A DNA stretch of 64,000 nucleotides. Source: Parapusillimonas granuli. GTDB taxonomy: Bacteria; Pseudomonadota; Gammaproteobacteria; Burkholderiales; Burkholderiaceae_B. The stretch's first letter is position 1, and every line of letters begins with the position of its first letter. The translations under genes and the position numbers were made by a program. Location: the NCBI RefSeq assembly GCF_013416525.1, contig NZ_JACCEM010000006.1:124001-188000 (forward strand), read 5' to 3'. Shown here piece after piece: positions 59,131 to 64,000 of this stretch. Under the pieces are notes generated by a model that was not told the origin of the DNA, did no database searches, and worked only from the letters and a program-made list of their open reading frames with translations.

Positions 59131-60384
59131 ATGAGAGTAGCCGTACTGGGTAGCGGAATCATCGGAACGTCGACGGCCTGGTGGCTCAGGCAACATGGCC
59201 ATGACGTCGTCGTGATCGACCGCGGAAGCGGGCCCGCGCAGGAAACCAGCCGCGCGAACGGAGGGCAGATATCGGTCTCGTATTCCGAACCCTGGGCCAA
59301 CCCCCATGTGGTCGGAAAGCTGGCGCGCTGGCTGTTCCGGGACGATTCCCCCATCGTCTTCAAGCCTCAGCTCGACCCCAGGCAGTGGTGGTGGGGCCTG
59401 CTCTTCCTGCGCGAATGCCTGCCCGGGCGGCTTGCGCCCAACATACGCGCCATGGTGCGCATGTCCGAGTACAGTCGCCGGACCTTGCAGGAAATGCGCC
59501 GCGAGCTGGGCATAGAGTACGACCACCTGGAGCGCGGCATACTCAATTTCTACCGGGACAAGGCCGAATTCGATCTGTCGCAGGAAATGGCCGGGGTGAT
59601 GCGCGACTTCGGCGTGGACCGGCGCATCGTCAGCACCGAGGAAATCATCCAGCTCGAGCCGGCGCTGGCCGGCATGCGCGAGCGCATCGTGGGCGGCGAC
59701 TACACGGCCGAGGACGAAACCGGCGACGTCTACCTGTTCACCCGGGCGCTGGCCGAAAAGGCCGAGGCGGCCGGCGTCGAATTCCGCTATTCCACCCGGC
59801 TGAGCCGGCTGCTGTCGCTGGGCGGCCGCATCCAGGGGGCGGAGCTGATCAACTCGGAAGGGCTCTACGAGGTCCTGCGGGCCGATGCCTATGTGGCGGC
59901 CCTGGGCGCCTACACGCCGCAGTTCGTGACGCCGCTGGGCATCCCCTGCAACGTCTATCCGGCCAAGGGGTATTCGGCCACCTTCAACATCCTGGACCCG
60001 GGGCGCGCGCCCATGGTCAGCCTCACGGACAGCGCCAACAAGGTGGTGTATTCGCGGCTGGGCAACACCCTGCGCATGGCGGGAACGGCCGAGCTGGCGG
60101 GCTATTCCCGGGCGCTGAACACCGCCCGTTGCGATAATATGACGCTGCTTGCGCGCGAACTGTTCCCAAGCGTGCTCGATTTTGATAACGTACACTACTG
60201 GTCTGGTTTGCGTCCCGCAACCCCTTCAAATGTCCCCCTCGTCGGCCGGACGAAAATCCAGAACCTGTATCTCAATACCGGGCATGGCACTTTGGGCTGG
60301 ACCATGGGCGCGGGCTCCGGCCGCGCACTGGCCGACCTCGTCTCCGGCCGCCGGCCCGAACCCGAGTTTCCTTTTCTAGGTTAA
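59131..60384 (+). CDS. dadA: D-amino acid dehydrogenase small subunit
   Basis: Membrane-associated FAD enzyme oxidising D-alanine and other D-amino acids, passing electrons to quinone. 417 residues. The FAD dinucleotide fold is VLGSGIIGTSTAWWLRQHGH, with ETSRANGGQISVSYSEPW and the C-terminal GHGTLGWTMGAGSGRALADL. The solute-binding protein gene starts 7 bp after its stop. No alanine racemase (dadX) is adjacent. Confidence 0.94.
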   Translation: MRVAVLGSGIIGTSTAWWLRQHGHDVVVIDRGSGPAQETSRANGGQISVSYSEPWANPHVVGKLARWLFRDDSPIVFKPQLDPRQWWWGLLFLRECLPGRLAPNIRAMVRMSEYSRRTLQEMRRELGIEYDHLERGILNFYRDKAEFDLSQEMAGVMRDFGVDRRIVSTEEIIQLEPALAGMRERIVGGDYTAEDETGDVYLFTRALAEKAEAAGVEFRYSTRLSRLLSLGGRIQGAELINSEGLYEVLRADAYVAALGAYTPQFVTPLGIPCNVYPAKGYSATFNILDPGRAPMVSLTDSANKVVYSRLGNTLRMAGTAELAGYSRALNTARCDNMTLLARELFPSVLDFDNVHYWSGLRPATPSNVPLVGRTKIQNLYLNTGHGTLGWTMGAGSGRALADLVSGRRPEPEFPFLG

Positions 60385-60391
60385 TTGCTTT

Positions 60392-61720
60392 ATGAAATTT
60401 CAGTGGCTATTTGGCGCATCGGGTCCGATGCGCAAACTCGCCTGGATGAGCGCCGGATCACTGCTGGCATCGTCCATGGCCGTATCCGCCGCGACCGAAA
60501 TCCGGGTCTGGCATTCCCTCAGCCCCTACAACACCGCCGTATTCGAAGACCTGGTCAAGGACTTCAACCGCAGCCAGAACGAAGTCAACGTAAAGCTGAA
60601 GGCCTTCGAAAACGAAGACGCCATCGAAGCCGCCCTGGCCGCGGCCAAGAAGCGCGAAGACCGGCCCCAGCTGGTGCAGCTGGACGACGACCGCGCGCCC
60701 GAGCAGATCGCCGGCCGTTCCTACATACAGCCGCTGCACGTCCTGCTGGCCAGGCATCCCATCAAGGACGCCAAGTGGTTTCTTTCCGAAGAAAACACCT
60801 TTGCGCGCGACGGCAAGGGCCGCCTGCTGGCTTTTCCCTACATGGTCGACATCCCGGTCATGTACTACAACATCGAATCCTTCAAAAAGGCCAACCTGAA
60901 GCCGGCCGTGCCCCAGCGCGCCTGGAACGCCCTGCAGGACCAGCTGGTCCTGCTGGCCAACAACGGTTCGCGCAGGTGCCCGCTCACGTCCGACCAGCCG
61001 GTGTCCATCAACCTGGAAAACCTGGCGGCCGTCAACAACCAGCTGTACACCAGCAACGACAACGGCCTGAAGGGCAAGCCCGCCTTCCTGTTCGACGTCA
61101 TGTACATCCGCCACCTGTCGCTGATGATCAGCTGGGTGCGCACCGAGCTCATGGTCAAGCCGGAATTCGGCGCCGTGGCCGCCAAGCGCTTCGCCAACAA
61201 TGAATGCGCGGTGCTGTTCTCCACCTCCAGCAACCTGGGCTGGTTCAAGGGCACCAAGAAGCTGGACTTCTCCGTCAGCGGCTTGCCGTATTATCCGCAG
61301 GTCACCGACAAGCCCGGCAATCCCTTCGTGGGCGGCTCGGCCCTGTGGGTGACGGCCGGGCACTCCAAGGAAAGCGATGCCGGCAGCGCCCGCTTCCTCG
61401 GCTGGCTGGCCGAGCCCAAGCACGCCGCCCTGTGGTACCAGAAAACCGGCTTCCTGCCGCTTACGCAGCAGGCCTTCGCGCAGACCGACCCGTCCTACTA
61501 CAAGGACCTCGGCGAATGGCAGTCGCTGGTGGCCGTTCATGCGCGCAGCCCGGGAAATCGCGGCCGCGGCTTCCGCATCGACAACTACCCGCAGATCCAC
61601 GCCATGTTCCACCGCACCCTGGAACAGGCGCTTAACGGCCAGCAGCCGGCCGTGACGGCGCTCAAGACCGCGGCGGTCGAAGCCGGGAAAATGATGGCAA
61701 GCAAACCGCAGCCGCGATAA
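60392..61720 (+). CDS. Orphan ABC-type solute-binding protein (UgpB-like)
   Basis: 442-residue family 1 periplasmic binding protein. Signal peptide about 1-33 (ends SMAVSAA), mature start TEIRVWHSLSPYN. Conserved blocks are LLAFPYMVDIPVMYYN and NPFVGGSALWVT. It resembles UgpB, the glycerol-3-phosphate/glycerophosphodiester receptor, but the ugpA, ugpE and ugpC genes are not present. It is tightly linked to dadA, so its true ligand may differ. A strong terminator follows. Confidence 0.88.
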   Translation: MKFQWLFGASGPMRKLAWMSAGSLLASSMAVSAATEIRVWHSLSPYNTAVFEDLVKDFNRSQNEVNVKLKAFENEDAIEAALAAAKKREDRPQLVQLDDDRAPEQIAGRSYIQPLHVLLARHPIKDAKWFLSEENTFARDGKGRLLAFPYMVDIPVMYYNIESFKKANLKPAVPQRAWNALQDQLVLLANNGSRRCPLTSDQPVSINLENLAAVNNQLYTSNDNGLKGKPAFLFDVMYIRHLSLMISWVRTELMVKPEFGAVAAKRFANNECAVLFSTSSNLGWFKGTKKLDFSVSGLPYYPQVTDKPGNPFVGGSALWVTAGHSKESDAGSARFLGWLAEPKHAALWYQKTGFLPLTQQAFAQTDPSYYKDLGEWQSLVAVHARSPGNRGRGFRIDNYPQIHAMFHRTLEQALNGQQPAVTALKTAAVEAGKMMASKPQPR

Positions 61721-61769
61721 AAGTTTCTATCCGTACATCTCGGTCTGGCGAGGCCGGCCGCAAGAACGC

Positions 61770-61813
61770 AAGATAGCCCGTACTGCAATCCGCAGCACGG
61801 GCTATCTTGTTTT
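61770..61813 (+). terminator. Strong terminator before the pilus genes
   Basis: 17-position stem with a single mismatch (AAGATAGCCCGT ... ACGGGCTATCTT, inner CTGC/GCAG), 5-base loop, then TTGTTTT. It ends 11 bp before the next start codon, so it can act as terminator for the solute-binding gene or as an attenuator of the pilus operon. Confidence 0.92.
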
Positions 61814-61824
61814 GGGTGACTGCC

Positions 61825-62697
61825 ATGTCCAGATTTCTTGCGGTTCTTTTCGCTTGCGCAACGCTTGCCGCCTGTACGCCTTCCTTGCGCTGGCCCTGGC
61901 CCGCCTCCACGCCCGCAGCCGCATCCGCGCCGCAAGCGGCGCCGGCGCAGGGCGCGCGCTACAGCTTTGCGTGGCGGCTGTCGGGCGACCGCGCGGTCGC
62001 GCCGCTGCAGGTGTTCGACGACGGCCGCCGGACCTGGCTGCAGTTCTCCGAATCGCAAGCCGTTCCCGCCATCTTCGCGCGCGGCGGCGAAGGCGAGCAG
62101 CTGCTGGACTACACGCGGCAGGGGCCTTACGTCGTCCTGCCCGGCGTCTGGCCCGAACTCGTCCTGCGGGGCGGCTCCCTGGTCGGCCACGTTCGGCGCA
62201 TGGCGACGGAATCCGCCGGCGGGCCGGTTGCGCCGGGCGTGCAGGGCGTGCAGGGCGGCCTCGGCGCGCCGCCTGCGCCGGCCCTGCCGCCCGTATCGGC
62301 GGCGCCCGCGGCGGCGGCTCCCGACGCCGCCGACGCCATCCCGCCCGAGGCGCACGCCGCCGCCCTGACGGCGCCCAGCTTTCCCGATCCCCCATCCCAA
62401 GCGCCGCCGTCCTTCCAGGCCGGTCCGCAAGACCGCACCATGCGGGCCGCCCTCGACCGCTGGGCGAAAAGCGCCGGGTGGACCTTCGAGCCCGAGCACT
62501 GGGTGGTCGACGTCGACATTCCATTGGCCGGCTCGGCCAGCTTCGAAGCGGAATTCAAGTCCGCGGTGCGCGAACTGCTCGCTTCCACAGAGCTGGGCGA
62601 AAGGCCGCTGCAGCCTTGCTTCTATTCCAACAAAGTGCTGCGCATCGTGCCTTACGCCCAGCCCTGCGACCGCAGCACCGGCGGGAGAACCTCATGA
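61825..62697 (+). CDS. TcpQ-domain lipoprotein of a type IVb pilus (PilL-like)
   Basis: 290 residues. A signal peptide with lipobox LAAC is followed by a VirB9/TrbG-like beta region (about 45-130), a Pro/Ala-rich linker (about 135-200) and a C-terminal TcpQ domain (RAALDRWAKSAGWTFEPEH). In R64/IncI-type pili, PilL-like lipoproteins assist the secretin. GGTGA lies five bases before ATG 61825. The stop overlaps the secretin start (ATGA). PilM, often between PilL and PilN, is absent. Confidence 0.82.
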   Translation: MSRFLAVLFACATLAACTPSLRWPWPASTPAAASAPQAAPAQGARYSFAWRLSGDRAVAPLQVFDDGRRTWLQFSESQAVPAIFARGGEGEQLLDYTRQGPYVVLPGVWPELVLRGGSLVGHVRRMATESAGGPVAPGVQGVQGGLGAPPAPALPPVSAAPAAAAPDAADAIPPEAHAAALTAPSFPDPPSQAPPSFQAGPQDRTMRAALDRWAKSAGWTFEPEHWVVDVDIPLAGSASFEAEFKSAVRELLASTELGERPLQPCFYSNKVLRIVPYAQPCDRSTGGRTS

Positions 62698-64000
62698 CGC
62701 CGCGCTCCCTGCCGCGGTCGGTGCTGTGGCTCGCCGTCGTGGCGGCGGGCGGCGCCTCCCTGTCGTCCTGCGCGCTCGGCGACCGCATGCGCCAGATCGC
62801 CACGGCGGTCGACGCCCAGCACGCCCGCATCCATCGGAAGCAGTCCGAGTTCGCCGATGCGGTCGCCGACCCCGAAACCCGGCGCGCCGCCCAGGACGTT
62901 CCCCGCCCCTGGCTGGCCGGCCGGGCCCAGCCCCTGGCGCGCGAGCTCGTGCTGCCCACGGCCTTGCGGGCCGACGTGAACACCACCCTGCTGTTTGCCG
63001 ACGGCGGGCTCGACCTGACCCTGCTCGCCCAGCGGATCACGGCGGCCACCAACATCCCCGTCCACGTTCGGCCCGACGCCTTGCTGCCTCCGGAAACATT
63101 CCTGCCGCGCCTGAACCGTTCCGGGGCTGTGCCGTCCATGGCGTCCACGGCCCCGCTGCTGCCTCCGGGCGGCGGCCCCGAACCCCTGGCCCGCATCCTC
63201 GACCGCATCGGGGCAAGGCTGGGCATCATGTGGCGCTACCACCAGGACCGCATCGAGTTCTACCGCACGGAAACCCGCAGCTTCAACGTGCGGGCCCTCA
63301 CGCTCGACGCCACGTCCGAAGCCTCGCTGGGGCAGGGCGGAACCGCCGCCGCAGAAGGCTTCGTCAGCACCTCCCGAACGCAGCTGGCCAGCACCGCGAA
63401 AGACGTTTTCTCCGTGGTGCGCGCACGCATGGAACCTTTCCTGACCCAGGCCGGCATCGTCGTGGCCGAGCCCGGCGCCGGCTCCACGGTGGTGGTCACG
63501 GACACGCCCGAGGCCTTGTCGCGCATCGCCGCCTACCTGGAACAGGAAAACCGCGCGCTCACCCGCCGGGTGCGGCTCATCGTCGAGGAATTCACCGTGG
63601 TGCTGCACGACAGCGCCGAAGCGGGCATAGACTGGAATCTGGTTTTCTCCAGCGCCAGGCTGGCCGCCACGCTGGTGGCGCCGGGCTCGGGCGTCGTGGG
63701 CGGCGCGCTGGGCGCGCGCCTGGACCAGGGCCCCTTCGCCGGGTCCGAAGCCGTGATCAAGGCCCTGAACGAGGTCGGCAAGGTGGTGAGGCGCAGCAGC
63801 ATGCCCGTGCTCACCCTCAATCGGCGGCCCGTCACCCATGCCGTGCGCACCACTTTTTCCTACATCGACCGGGTGGAGACCACGGCGCTGGGCGCCGCCG
63901 CCGGCCTGGCCCTGCCTTCCGTTTCCGTCAGCCAGCGCGAAGAAACCGTGGGCTCGCTTCTCACGCTCGTTCCCGACGCCCAGGAAGACGGCCAGATCCT
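62694..64000 (+). CDS. pilN: PilN-family type IVb pilus secretin, cut by the window end
   Basis: The frame is open to the end, giving 435 visible residues. Lipoprotein signal peptide ending ASLSSC. N-domains include LTLLAQRITAATNIPVHVR and VVVTDTPEALSRIAAYLEQE. The start of the secretin beta-domain is visible (RRVRLIVEEFTVVLHDSAE, SMPVLTLNRRPVTHAV). PilN-type secretins form the outer-membrane pore of R64-like type IVb pili. The C-terminal pore region lies outside the window. Confidence 0.88.
   Translation, partial: MTPRSLPRSVLWLAVVAAGGASLSSCALGDRMRQIATAVDAQHARIHRKQSEFADAVADPETRRAAQDVPRPWLAGRAQPLARELVLPTALRADVNTTLLFADGGLDLTLLAQRITAATNIPVHVRPDALLPPETFLPRLNRSGAVPSMASTAPLLPPGGGPEPLARILDRIGARLGIMWRYHQDRIEFYRTETRSFNVRALTLDATSEASLGQGGTAAAEGFVSTSRTQLASTAKDVFSVVRARMEPFLTQAGIVVAEPGAGSTVVVTDTPEALSRIAAYLEQENRALTRRVRLIVEEFTVVLHDSAEAGIDWNLVFSSARLAATLVAPGSGVVGGALGARLDQGPFAGSEAVIKALNEVGKVVRRSSMPVLTLNRRPVTHAVRTTFSYIDRVETTALGAAAGLALPSVSVSQREETVGSLLTLVPDAQEDGQI

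Overview
The window is a GC-rich, gene-dense chromosomal segment of a betaproteobacterium, most likely an Alcaligenaceae member (Bordetella/Achromobacter group). This rests on gene order typical of Burkholderiales (trxA-rho, orn divergent from an M48 protease and rsgA, acpS-nagZ-uvrC-pgsA, a cco cluster next to an FNR/BTR-type regulator) and on protein character. The genus is inference; no rRNA or tRNA gene, insertion sequence, prophage or CRISPR array was seen.

Layout. 1-10.9 kb: end of hldD, a ComEA-like protein, cysM, mltB back to back with an Hda-type deacetylase, etfBA, an acyl-CoA dehydrogenase, a 1-Cys peroxiredoxin, a 61-residue membrane protein preceded by two LexA-type boxes, rplS and a NudL-type Nudix hydrolase. 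10.9-11.6 kb: a non-coding island with 43-bp tandem repeats running into a nested palindrome. 11.6-14.4 kb: rsgA, an M48 protease and orn. 14.4-23.7 kb: the phenylacetate pathway (paaX divergent from paaABCDE, then paaN, paaG, paaI, paaK) with an FNR-type box on the paaA promoter. 23.7-29.8 kb: acpS, nagZ, uvrC, pgsA, an MFS transporter and queF. 30-31.4 kb: isocitrate lyase with an operator-rich leader.

31.5-39 kb: a low-oxygen respiration island. It has a CcoI-like protein reduced to its membrane core, ccoS, ccoNOQP, ccoG, a mini-FixH, an 84-residue membrane protein and fnr. Perfect FNR boxes precede the CcoI-like gene and ccoN, and a variant box precedes fnr, so the regulator sits beside its likely targets. 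39-53.4 kb: a LysR regulator, clpB with a sigma-32-like promoter, queH, glnE, a YhdP-type AsmA protein, gdhA, rho and trxA. 53.6-61.7 kb: parE, parC, a ferredoxin-flavin reductase, dadA and an orphan solute-binding protein. 61.8 kb to the end: the start of an R64-type IVb pilus locus (TcpQ-domain lipoprotein and PilN secretin, cut by the window edge).

Most notable: the small membrane protein under apparent double LexA control; the P-type ATPase shell that keeps its CPC membrane motif but has lost all catalytic domains; the FNR-box network, which also reaches the oxygen-dependent paa operon; and the palindromic repeat island.
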